Origin: Echinometra lucunter | Taxonomy: Eukaryota > Echinodermata > Echinoidea > Camarodonta > Echinometridae | Assembly: GCA_029962745.1 (NCBI GenBank) | Contig: CM057156.1 | Coordinates: 27,222,731 to 27,286,730 of the forward strand | Reading direction: 5' to 3' | Length of the DNA stretch: 64,000 nucleotides | Shown: positions 1-11,700 of the stretch, piece after piece | How the letters are laid out: every line of letters starts with the position of its first letter | Numbering within the stretch: the first letter of the stretch is position 1 | Position numbers and translations under genes: made by a program | The notes under the pieces: model-generated | What the model saw: only the letters and a program-made list of their open reading frames with translations | Told to the model about the DNA's origin: nothing | Database searches by the model: none

Positions 1-879
1 TTTTTTTTTTGCCCCTAATATTCCATTCATTTGAACACAAGAAAGTGGGGGTTTACAGTTGTGTTTGTGTTTCATATGTAAACTAGCCTTAAGAAAGACA
101 TGCTCATTATTCATTATTCATTCATTATACCGGGATAAAAAATGTGTAACACACAATATCAAAGTAGATGCACACTGGAATACATGTAACTCTTTTATAT
201 CAAGGATAATCAATTTACACCAGATTTACAAAGTTTCACCAGATGGACAAACAATCTATAATGCATTGTGAAAATAGCAGTGACTTCTTCAGACCGATTT
301 CAACACCTAAAATTCCTTTCACTTTCATTATCATACGTGAAAGATTCAGCAATGGTTGAGTTAGCACACATGTGTGTGTGTAAATGCTGTGCCAATCTGT
401 CGACTGTGACACTCCAACAGGCTTTGGGTGTCCCACTTCACTGCCATTTTCTCATTAAGGAAGCGGCGATGAATGATTCGCTTCCCTCCCACTATCGCTT
501 TTTATCACCCAAGAAATATCATCTTCCTTCTCCCACACAGGTTACTGCCGGTCATCAATGTTTAACGCTTGCTTGGATCCACCTTCCCACAGCTCTCAAT
601 TACTGGCAGGAAGGATTATTGATTACCAAGTACCAGTTATGCAACTGCAGTCAATGTTACATGTGGCATGGCCTTTAAAATATGTCTAAATGTTATTCCA
701 AATGTAACTTATAATTACAAAATGTGTGCAAAAAAGTGAAATTCCCCATCCAATAATACCAAAATATACTTAAGTTCCATTTCCGTAGCTTCAATTTTCT
801 AAGCAGTTTAGGTCTGTTTTCCCATCAGGAAATATAAAATAAAAGAAATTGGAGGATAGAGCATGTAGTACATGCATCA
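1..879. other. intron or flank, no gene recognised
   Basis: This lies left of kinase exon 4, so it should be part of intron 4 of the minus-strand kinase gene. Short open frames exist (for example 268-678 plus), but they show no recognisable motif, no biased codon use and no splice context. I searched the minus strand for the next expected kinase exon (an HRDLKPEN-type catalytic loop) and did not find it here. Confidence 0.5.
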
Positions 880-1125
880 GCAACTCCTTTTCTGTGGAAT
901 GAGTTACCTTTTCACCGAATACCCTTCAAACTTTTAAACTCAGACTTAAAACTCATCTAATGCTTAGCATGTCAGTTCATTTTCCTTTTTCTTAGTTAAA
1001 CTTTTCATTTCTTTAACTTTATGTATGTTTGTTTTTTAAGTATTTGAATGAAATTATTTGGTTCATGTACATTGCCTTGAGCATCTCTAGAGATGGAAAT
1101 GTTGTACTTTAGAAATGTTGTTAAT
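880..1125 (+). mobile_element. 3' end relic of an L2/CR1-type non-LTR retrotransposon
   Basis: Codons 880-957 read ATPFLWNELP followed by a Phe-Lys-rich stretch and LKLI, then TAA at 958-960. This is the C-terminal signature of L2/CR1-clade reverse transcriptases (LWN-LP, then an FK--LK motif). The downstream tail, with 'gccttgagcatctctagagatgg' split around 1074-1096, resembles the 3' UTR of such elements. Everything upstream in the ORF is missing, so this is a 5'-truncated dead copy inserted in the plus orientation. Confidence 0.6.
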
Positions 1126-1440
1126 ACATGTATCATTTGATATGGCCATTATTTTTGTATTGGTATTTTGATTTTTTTTTTTTTTGGGGGGGGGGGCATT
1201 ACTCCCAGTGTTAGTGATTGTATGCATGACCTGTAATGAAAAATTTGTTTGCAAATTACATTGTACTTGTCGATGAACTGAATAGTACAAAGTATATATA
1301 ATATTCTAAGTTTCTAACTTAAAAGAGAAAAAGGAAGTGAAAAAGAGCAAAGAAATAAATGATACAAAAATATAGGAAAAACAGAAAACCACGGAAAAGT
1401 ACAGGAAAAGAGAAAAAAATTCGATCTATGAATAGATAAC

Positions 1441-1686
1441 ATGGTCCATTTATATAGCACAGCAAGTATATTCTACTATATTACTACCCAGACTGGAGCA
1501 CAGCTGCCATGACAAGGTGCTAAAGCAGGAATTTCTTCCTACTGGTTACCCACTTATTACACCTGGGTGGAGAGGGGCAAATGTGGATAAATGTCTTGCC
1601 AAAAGACATTAATGCTAGGTAGGGATTCGAACCCTCATCCCTTTGATTGAGAGTCAAGTGACAGAACCGCTACACCATGACACCTC
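1441..1686 (-). repeat. tRNA-derived SINE copy
   Basis: Read on the minus strand, the copy begins with a tRNA-like head. An A-box-like TGGTGTAGCGG lies at 1677-1667 and a B box GGTTCGAATCC at 1633-1623, about 34 bp apart, as in a pol III internal promoter. The body follows (TTTTGGCAAGACATTTATCC and on) and ends near an A+T-rich tail at 1441. The same body occurs on the plus strand at about 45,605, which shows that this is a dispersed family. It resembles the tRNA-derived SINEs known from sea urchins; family assignment is an inference. Confidence 0.75.
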
Positions 1687-2340
1687 AAGTGGATTTTGTT
1701 TGATGACAAAGTTTACATTAAATATAAAAGTAGGCCATTTTTAGTTTACTTCACACTTTTATGCTGATGTCATTCGGTACATTACAAAACAAAAGTGCAT
1801 TTAAAAGATTTCATAACATAATTTTCAATTACAATTTGTTTGAAATTGAAATATAAGATTTCATGACTCACACTTTTACTTACACCATAAACAATTCACT
1901 ACGTAATTTTCATTTCATGAAACTAAATATGCGCTTTATTGTTTCAGCCTTTTTTATATAAATATACCGGTAATATATACTTCATAAACATCCCCTCATA
2001 CAATCATTCTTCCTTATATCATCTTCCTGGTTTTACATTAATTTCATAATTATATTGATTGTGAGTACATCTCTTCCTTTTGATCATTTGCAAGGCTCTC
2101 AAATTACAATGTACATGTACTTATTTATCTATCAAAAATAGAGCTGTTAGAAAGAAAACGAATCCTACCAGGAGATACAAAATCATGAGATAATTTTCAT
2201 TAGCACCACTATTGCTCAGCAAAGATGATATTTGTATACTTTTACTACATGAACACAAGTATGACTGAAGAAGAAAATTTCTGACTAAAAAAACAGTCAT
2301 GCTTTATATCTCACAATGATGGCCCAGTATTTTTTCAAAC

Positions 2341-2490
2341 TTGAATATTTTGCTGTTTTTATGGGGTAATTATGGTGTTAGAGAGATTGCTTTGAATTGG
2401 ATTAAGAGTTACTTTTCACAGAGATACCAATTTACAGATTATAATGGATGTACTTCCTCAAAAGTATTGATGAAATATGGAATACCGTTA
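2341..2490 (+). mobile_element. reverse transcriptase fragment of a non-LTR retrotransposon
   Basis: The plus-strand frame reads YGVREIALNWIKSYFSQRYQ, then a YNG-(C)-SS block and a (K)YGIPLV block. This matches the RT region of jockey/CR1/L2 elements just before the palm motif (YG-RG-AL-WI-SYL, then G-PQGS). The expected G-PQGS becomes GIPLVS and the frame ends in low-complexity sequence. The upstream KLEY motif is in another frame, indicating a frameshift. This is a decayed fragment of about 50 codons with no element ends visible. Confidence 0.7.
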
Positions 2491-2628
2491 GTATCATTAT
2501 CATGGTCACTGTCATGGCCATTGTCATTACCATGTTCACTGTCAGCTTCATAGTCATTGTCACTGCCACTGTCTTTGCTTAGAACTACTTCTCTCATTTT
2601 CTTTCATTATAAATGAATGTTTACTCAC

Positions 2629-2784
2629 TGAAACAGCTTGGCAGATTTCTCTGACGCACCTTGCTGCATCTCTCTCGCTGTAGTAACCTCGCTCGACGAT
2701 CCGCTCAAAGAGTTCCCCTCCTGTTACTAGCTCAAGGAGAAGGTAGAGATTGAGCTCATCCTCAAACAGATTCACTAGCTTGAT
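2629..2784 (-). CDS. CAMK4: CAMK4-like exon 4 (hinge and helix D/E)
   Basis: The exon has 156 bp (52 codons, phase 0 at both ends). It is bounded by the acceptor tttcag (2790-2785 on the minus strand) and the donor GTGAGT (2628-2623). It encodes IKLVNLF, an acidic stretch, then [20 protein letters not shown] and ERDAARC to QAVS. The next expected residues (YLH...HRDLKPEN) belong to exon 5, outside the window. This is the only part of the kinase left of the giant intron. Confidence 0.9.
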
Positions 2785-5700
2785 CTGAAAAGACAATTCA
2801 TAATCATAATAATGATTTCATTGATGAGGATGATTATGACACATCAGCTGCATGAAAAGAGTTTAAGTAAGCTCATCATTAACCAGGCTGATTTACTTGA
2901 AGTTGAACAGAGAAAAGAATATTGATAATAACAATTATGGCACATGTAAAGATGGAGTTAATGATGCTGATGATGTTGATGATGATAATAATGATCATGA
3001 TCAGATGGTGATAATGGTGGTGGTGATGATGATGATGATGATGTTGATGATGATGATGATGATGATGAGGATGAGGATGATGGTGGTGGTGATGATGATA
3101 GTGGTGATGATGATGATGACGATGATTGTGTTAATACAATAATACATAATACGAATGTAATGATGGTAGTGGTGGTGGTGGTGGTGGTGATGATGATGAT
3201 GTTATTGATGATGATGATTACACTGTACATGTATAATGATGATAAGAAATATCTTAAATACAAACACTAAAGAAAGAATTGTACAAAATTAATAGCCCAT
3301 AAATTTTTGGGCACATCTAAATCATGATATTAAAATGTCACCCTAAAAATGACAGACTTTTAGGGTTACAAAAATAATCATAATAGGTCTGCCCAAGACA
3401 GGTTCATGATTATCAAAAGGGGATCCAAAACATTCAAAAACCTTGACAGTCCACACTTTCTTCATAACATACATGTACATGTAACATGCAGCATATGATA
3501 ACATTGAAATTCTTTCTTTCTTCAATGAAGGTCAATTTCACTTTCTTCATGCAGGTCTATCTATGTGGATAAAACATTTCTAGATGCTTGATGCTAGAAC
3601 ATAGCCGTTCATACAATAACCATTTCCATTGATATCATTTCACCAATACTTGAGACAAATATCCTTGTAAATAGGATTAAAATCAGCAGTAATGATATCC
3701 TTAGACAATACTGAAATGTCCAAAGCTGATGCACTTGTAAGTTTTCTCAGAGTAACCATACATGTTTGTTACTACTTAAGGCCAGTTCAAATATGAATAG
3801 GGAAACTGCAGAGTTTTCCGCAGGGGTTTTAAGCACATTTTATAACACGCAAGTAAATGAGTGTGCAATATTTTTAAGCACAGTCCTTTGCTGCATCATT
3901 GCCATTCCTTTGTACACACACACAAAAATGCTGTTATCCTCATCATATTTCAACTGGCCGGCCACATTGCCATTCTAAAGAACTTTCAGCATTAATAGTG
4001 GTAACTTTCATATTAATTGTAAGATTTTCGGTTAACATCTGTTGTTATTGAATTGGCTTTTTATAGACATGTATCAATCAAATATGATTATTTACGTCTG
4101 GGACCGACCTTTAATATAACAATCCGAAAGACCTGACTCAGACTCGAACATGGGTCCGCTGAATCAGTATGTAACATCCACTGTTAGCGGGATTGCAGGC
4201 GCACACCACAATGCCACATTCACTGATTTCCTTCTTACATATCAACCTTTAATTAAAGTTACACAGTGGAACTTCCCTGCAAGCTATGCAATATTTTCTA
4301 ATGGAATATAATTCATGCTAAAATCTCTGCACACCACTTTCTTGTTTAATACTTTAATCATCTGTAAATTATTGTTTTTTTTATCTGATGTTGCTAGATA
4401 TAGCAAAAAAATAAAATATTTAGCTCATATCTGGGGAAGAACAAGGGAATGAATTCTAATACTTGTATGCCCATGTATTTTCTTTTAACTACTCAGTATA
4501 TTACATGTATCCTCCAATACAAGAGGCCTCACAGAGCATAATAGAAGCCAGCTATCGGTATGTGAGACATGTACACATAAGTCAACACATCTTGTTCTAC
4601 TTCTGTACATTAGCCCAGTGCATTATTACAAAATACCGCAATATTACCAATGAGCATCAGTAAGCGGTTTCCGGAGGACTCTGTTTATAATGTATCAGGG
4701 GAAAAACATACTATTACTGAAATATTGCGGTATATTCCCTTTTACCCTACATGTAGTTAACCTGCATCTGAAATAGTACAGCACTCAGTACCACAGGCAA
4801 GCACAATATGCACACATACTTCTTGCTCTGGTAATACTACAAAATAAGATAATTACAAATTTTGTTTATTGAGGCCTTCAAAATGTATCAGCACATGAAA
4901 TGTTCATGTAACTACAGAAAAAAACACATCATACCAACACACATACACCTCCACCCACAAAAGCAGGAGAACACCCATAGGAACAATTCTAGGAAAGCAA
5001 GCTGTTAAGTTACTATCCCAGATTTACAAGTATTCTCTTATTTATTAAACATGATTACAAATTCCGTGGTGACGAAAGATTAACTCATCTGTACATTATC
5101 ATTGTTTTACCTTTACTCTCTCCAAAGCAACATAGTTTTTAAACTATAATTTTTCAAAGTTACATTCAAAACTTCTCTACAAAAGACCTAAATGTACAAG
5201 TATGCACTTGAAGTTGAAGAGCTATATACTCTATGAATTTCTTTATAAAAGATGAGATATGAAATTATTCAACTTAAAATGAATTATCAATATTTCAAAT
5301 TGACGGATCAGGAGGCGGATTCCCCTGACCTCCCTTACACTTCCATCGCATCACTGCAAATTCCCTGAGAGGATAGATTACCTACAAATTACAAAGCCTG
5401 TCAAATGCAATAAACATGATTTCATGATACAAACCATATATTGCACAGCATACATGTACATGAAATGTACAAGTAAGGTTTCCAGACCTGTACTTTCAAA
5501 GCTTTTATCGAATTTACGCACATCCCAAAGATGAATATGACCATTATTTCATGTTTCATCCATGCAGATCTGTTATGGCACATAATTTCTTTGCACTTAC
5601 CACACTCAAAATATAAGCCAAACCAACTGCAGACTCAGAAAGTGTTTAGAATCTATGCAAACTGTCCAGTGACAGAAGGGAGCAAATCTGTAGTTTCCTA

Positions 5701-8700
5701 GTAAATAAAGAAAATATGTCACTCCTTTTATGTGGAAATTTATGGAGTTGCTTCATTTTGATAAGTCTATGTTTTGGAAATATGGGGTCATGTGACCTTC
5801 ATTTCTTCTTCATCATGTAGAGCATACAAAAAAGTACCCCCAAAAAAGGAAATGTCGATTCTGAAAAAAATCTGACTTGCTTCCTTTTGTCATTGGTCAG
5901 CAGTGTACCCTTTATGACTCCAAGCAGACATGTTACAGCACTGCAATATTGTATCCCAGGAGTTAGAAAAGCATTTACATCTTATCCTTACTGAGGAGGT
6001 ACATGAAAAGACCTTATGGCTCTCATCAGATGATATGGGACATGGACATGTAGCTATATCTACAAAAACAACATCTGGCTACATCACATGGTTGGAATAT
6101 ATTTCACTCCAACTAAATCCCCTGTCCATTATAACATCCATCGTCACTCGCTCTCTCCGGCTAATCTTCTTATACCTATCTGGAATCAGGCGCCATCCCT
6201 GGGTGAATTTGGAATGAGACCATTCTACATGTAAAAGGACTTGGTCAGACCTTACACACATGTACAGTGATAGTAGTAATCTAATGAGAGTTATTAGCAC
6301 TATCTAGGATTTGTTTTCATTTTTCCTATTTTTTTTTCTTCTTAGTTATCTTCTACCTAATGGGTATTGTTCAAAAGTCAAAATCGAAATTGCTTCAAAT
6401 GTAAATAAATATATTTTCAAATGCATTATCAAATCTAATGCTTTATTGAAATGATTCAGTCAAAGTAATAAATAAGGAAAGCAAAACTTTGAGTTTAACA
6501 ACAAATCTTTTCTCTTTTATTCTTTTGCTACTGATGAGAGCATTTCTTCAATGCGCTGGAAAATCATTAACAAATGTCATTTTTTCACATGAACAAAAGA
6601 AAAGTTCCTTTCTTTTAATTTCCTTACTATCTCAACATTTAAAGTGATTACACAATGGTTAAAAATAGTTTTGAGATATGATCGCGAATACAATTCTAAG
6701 AAGTAAGAACAATAGCATTAAAAAAAATTGATGATTTTCAATCGAAATCAATGCATTTTGGCAAATTATTTGTGATTAGTCGAGGGTTGACCTAAAAATT
6801 TGTGTATGAGGTATGACGTAGATGTGGTTACCTACATGTAGCTTCACGCATTGCAGTTGTGGTGGGCGCTAGACTGTACAATGTGTATTACAACTTGCGC
6901 GCATTTTGCTAGAATTGCACGACAAGGTAACCACAATGACGTCATTGTCGGTATCCAATTGAAACTGGGACACAGCTGAGGGGCCAAAGATAGGCTGAAA
7001 TCTTACCATATTTTGGGTTTTTCTTGGAAACACAACTTTTCTTAAACTTTAGGCAGATGATTTTCTGTTTAAAAGATCATGCTTTTTTAAATGAAGGAAC
7101 ATTGTTTCAGCATTGGGTACCCCCTTCAAGATCGATATTTCACCATAAGCTCAAGCACATTTAATAGCCCCTTCAAGATCAACACTCCATATTATGAGAT
7201 AGAAAACTGGCTTAAGACCTCCATTTTAAGCAATCCAATAAATATGTAAACTTGGGATATTGGATTAACCCACAGAAACTAGAAAAAGCAGGCTAAACTC
7301 CATTTAAGCTTTGACCTCTATCAACTTCCAGAGCATTCAGTACATTATCAGTAGATACTGCCGTAGGCCATGAAGATCATGGGCTTTTAAACTCTGCTTA
7401 AGCCTTAAATGTAAGAAAAATATGTACATGGAAGACCCATTTTAGTGCCTTTCCCCTGCTTGTCAGTGAAATAAATGCATAGGGACCAAAGAGCTGTTTG
7501 GCTCTTGAAAGCTGCAAGAAGCTCTGAAAACCAAATAAGAACTCTGGCAAAATAGATTAAAACATCCGTGAGGAAATTTCACTTTTATAACATCTGATAC
7601 ATATGAAGAAGAAGAAGAAATTAATGTTTTAGGTTTTGTTTGTTTGTTTGCTTTTTCCCTTATGCCTTTATACAGCCCTCCCCCACTATATTCATTCCTT
7701 GTTATGTATTCCATACATGGTCATGTACATGTAAGTACTAAATATAGCACACAAATCAATTAATGTTTTATTCTCTTCTCTGAGGAGTATTTCATAAATG
7801 ACTTCACATCTTCATAAGATTCAAGTAATGCCGGACTATTGATTTGTTCATTCTGTTTACAAACTCCTTTGCATACAGAGTAGTTGGGCAATGTTGGACT
7901 CCTATGAGCACACTATGTTCATCCTGTATATAATTAGAAAGTGAAAGGAGCTTTTTTTTTTAAATACAGACATGCACTTGTTAACACTTAGAGAATCCTG
8001 AATGTTATGCAAGGTGTTTTTTCCACCCACTTCCATTTCCCTATTACCTCCCGTTTGCTCTCCAATGATAAAATTTCTCTCTCTCTCTCTCTCTCTGCCT
8101 CTCTTGCTTTCTTCCAATCATCCTCCCTCTGTATTTTCTAAGCCTCTGCAAATTTCTCTAGCTCTCTCTCTCTCTCTCTCTCTCTGTCTTACTCCCTGCC
8201 ACCTGTCTTTCTTTTCACCTCCCTCTCGATCTCTCTTTACTTGCTATTTTGAAAAAAAACTGTACGTAATTCAGATGAACACCTTTTTCTTAACATTCAT
8301 GCCCTTCATACCCTTTATACCAATGATCTTCCTCCCTTGCCTTTTGCTGTCTTTATCTCACATGTTTGTCTGTCCATCTGTCTGTCTCTCTGTCTCTCCC
8401 TCTCTCTGTCTTTCTGTCTGTCTCTCTTTCTCTGTCTGTCTCCCTCTTTTACTCTCCCTCTCTTTCTCTTTCTCTCTCCCTTTTCTTTCTCTGTCTCTAC
8501 ATCTGTTTGCATTCTGTCTCATCCCTCTACAATTTTCTTCTCTTTTCCTCTCCATCCCCTTGGGTATGGCTGCTCTTGTTTGTTTCCAACGCAACAATCT
8601 CTTTAACATGAAACACGGAACTTTACGGTGCAATGCTGCCTCCTTCAGTGAAGGTCTCGCATGCATGTGACTTGCATTCTAAATTAGCAACCTGCCAAGT

Positions 8701-11700
8701 GAATGTTTACTTCAAACCTAAAATCTAGTTCGGATGTTGTATAGGGGAGGAATTGCTACTGTCTATTTCTGAAAAGATTACATTTTTTCTCCCTTTACAA
8801 TACTGATGTACTCTAAGATAGCTACATACATGTTAATGTATATTTACTTTCACTTTAAAATGCTCCAAATCTAAAATTTGATATTTCCATATCTCCCCAG
8901 CAAAACGGTTTTACTTTTGGCAAAATCTGCAAAATCTGTGTCTTTATATTGCTGCTATTTGTTAATGCTCAGAATAATACTCATTTTCAAGTTGTCGTTA
9001 CACCCATTTTTTTTTTTTTTTACCTCTTGCAATGTTTTCATTTTACTTCCTAGTTCATTCCTTCCTTCATTCCCACTCATTCCTTCTTTCTGTCTTTGCT
9101 GTCCTTGTCTCCCAACCAATATTGCCGTTATCCCCTACGGCATGGTAGTGTATTACAATCAGTGCAAGTCTATCAGTATCATATAGCTACAGTTCAGTGC
9201 GGATCTATGCACTCCTAAGGAACACACACTCTTCCATGGGATATAATACAGTGAGTGCAGAGTGAAGCATGCATCGCCTTTCCATCGTCTTATTTTGATA
9301 CGACTTCATGCATACACATGGAGCACTTCTTTAATAGCTGGCCCCTACTTCCCTTCATTATTCAAGCCGAGAGATCAATATTCAAGGAGTAAATCCACTT
9401 CATCAAAGGGTGCACAACCTTTCCTCCCCTTCTCCCTTCTTCTTTCTTTTTGAAAATAAACTCACTTCCTTGTGACAAAATCTATCCTCAGCCATGACTA
9501 ACCTGTACTTTAAGACTTGCTTTTCAAGTTTTTCATCTTTTAATCATTAGATCATCCGTTGAGAGCAAAAGAGGTTACACTGTACAGGGTGTATTAAAGA
9601 TTATCTTTAGTTTGGGTAGGCCCTCAAAAACTGTTTGTCAGATTTCCTTGCTTTCAACTGGTCAGTAGCAAGAGAGAAGCAAAACTAAAGATGCTGTGAG
9701 GTTTTTTCCTCAAGTTGAAAACTACACCTGTACTTGTAAACAAATGAAAGGCGATAAATTTTTCTGATATTGTTAGTGACGTAAAGTCGTAGGCTCACAC
9801 ACGTGTAAAACCAATGAGAGTTCTTTTTATGCGACAAGCGTATGAAGCAAAGTGATCGCTGAGCAGAAAGTGGTTGGGGTGCAAGGATCCTAGCATGGGG
9901 CAGCGTGTAGCCACTGTATTGCATTAATGTCAAGTATTTACACTTAAATGCACTCAAAGTCAGGAATGGAATATCACATGATCTCACACATGTAACTTTT
10001 ATACAAGGTACACAATGTGAGACTATTTACTAGATGAATCCGAATGTTCTATGAATCAATGTGAGGCTATATCTACTGTAATCAGTCTCAAGTCAATATT
10101 CTTTTTGCTACCTATGAGCATTAAAATACATGAGCTTTGAAGTACATACATGGGCATTCATGAGTTAATGCCTTCTGCCTCTCAAAAGACACAATACTTT
10201 TCTTCCTACTTTCTAAAACATAAGTGATTAATCAATGACATCACCCTCACAGGGAGTGAAAAACAGCACAAAAATTCTTTTCCTTTCATAGTGCCCTCAA
10301 TATTCCCTCACTATTCACTCTTACACAAGTGATAACTGACATGACTACCAGGAGTGAAAATTCACTCTTTTCTTTTTTTACAGAGCTACATGTACATCTA
10401 CATGTATGTGTAGAGCCCTCATTGTTCACTCACAATCCACTCTTACACAAGTGATCACTGATGTGACTACTGGAAGAGTGAAAATAGAGTGAAAATTCAC
10501 TCTCTTCTTTTTACAGAGCCCTCACTGTTCACTCATTATTCACTCTTGATGTGTCTACAAGAGGGGTGAAAATAGAGTGAAAATTTGCTCTTTTCTTTTT
10601 CGAGAGCACCTACATATAGGAGACAGTTGGAAGACATTTGCAAAATGCAGGAATACAAATGTACATGTAAATGAATTCACAAATGTGCAATTTTGAACAA
10701 TAATTTAATATAGTAAAAGTCTGATTATCACATTACTTGCATAATATGCAAGCACATCTTGAATGTTGTGGCACACAAACTGCATCGATGAAACATTAAG
10801 TTTCAGATTTAATTTTGGACAAAAATTGCTCATAAATGTTGTTCTTGTACTGTATATCTGAGAATTTGAAAAGATTAAATGCTTGTTTACATGCATTTCA
10901 AAGGGTATGGCGTAGTTTTATCTTTCAATAATTCAAACCTTTTCACCTTATTTCTTCTATCAGATTTTTTCTCTAACTCCCACTTATCCTTGTCTAGCTG
11001 TTTTCTCTGCTGCCACTCAAAAATAAGGGTGTGTACCTCACAATTAATATGACCCATATTTTTGTTACACAAGACGGTCCTTCCCTCGCTCAAAATCCTT
11101 CCTTTGCCTTTAAACACATCTGCATTGCGGGTCCTTACACAATGACAATCTCCCTTATGAATTATGGAAACAGTTGATTGGGGAAAGAGATCATTATCTC
11201 GCAAATTATTGCATCTAGGGATATTGTTTAGAGAATTCTTATCTGCACTGTGTGAGTGAGTTTGATGGTTGATGGATTGCAATGTTCCTGAAGTATTGTC
11301 AACTTCACCTGCGTACGTACATCGAGGCTGCACGCGTGTGATTGTCTTCACAGTGATGCATCATGATATGCACTAGAAACACGTACATGTAGTCTCTAAA
11401 TACAGGCAATAATCTGTATTTTGTTTCATTAAGTTTTGTTCAAATTGTTATTGAATTTGTTCTACCTGATTGTGTACATGACTCTGTTTACAGCAATAAC
11501 ATCAATGATTGGATCAAAGTCTGGGATGCCAATTTTCTCCCTTGTATGAATGCTAAAGATTTGACTGGATTTGACATGATTTGAATAGTGAGATCATGTG
11601 TACAATGCTGTCTGATCACATTAAGATTAACTGGATCATTAAGTTGTCTCTGGGTGCAGGCTATAATGACTTATCGATCTGATATGAATTTGTAAAATAA

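Noticed and set aside
2897..3263. Met/Asp-rich and Ser/His-rich open frames
   Set aside because: Translation of a GAT/GGT microsatellite, not a gene.
8002..8670. 222-codon plus-strand open frame
   Set aside because: Made of CT-rich low-complexity sequence; Ser/Leu/Phe bias, with competing frames in all registers.
10887..11351. 154-codon minus-strand open frame
   Set aside because: No recognisable domain, no promoter or splice context, and located inside the kinase intron.
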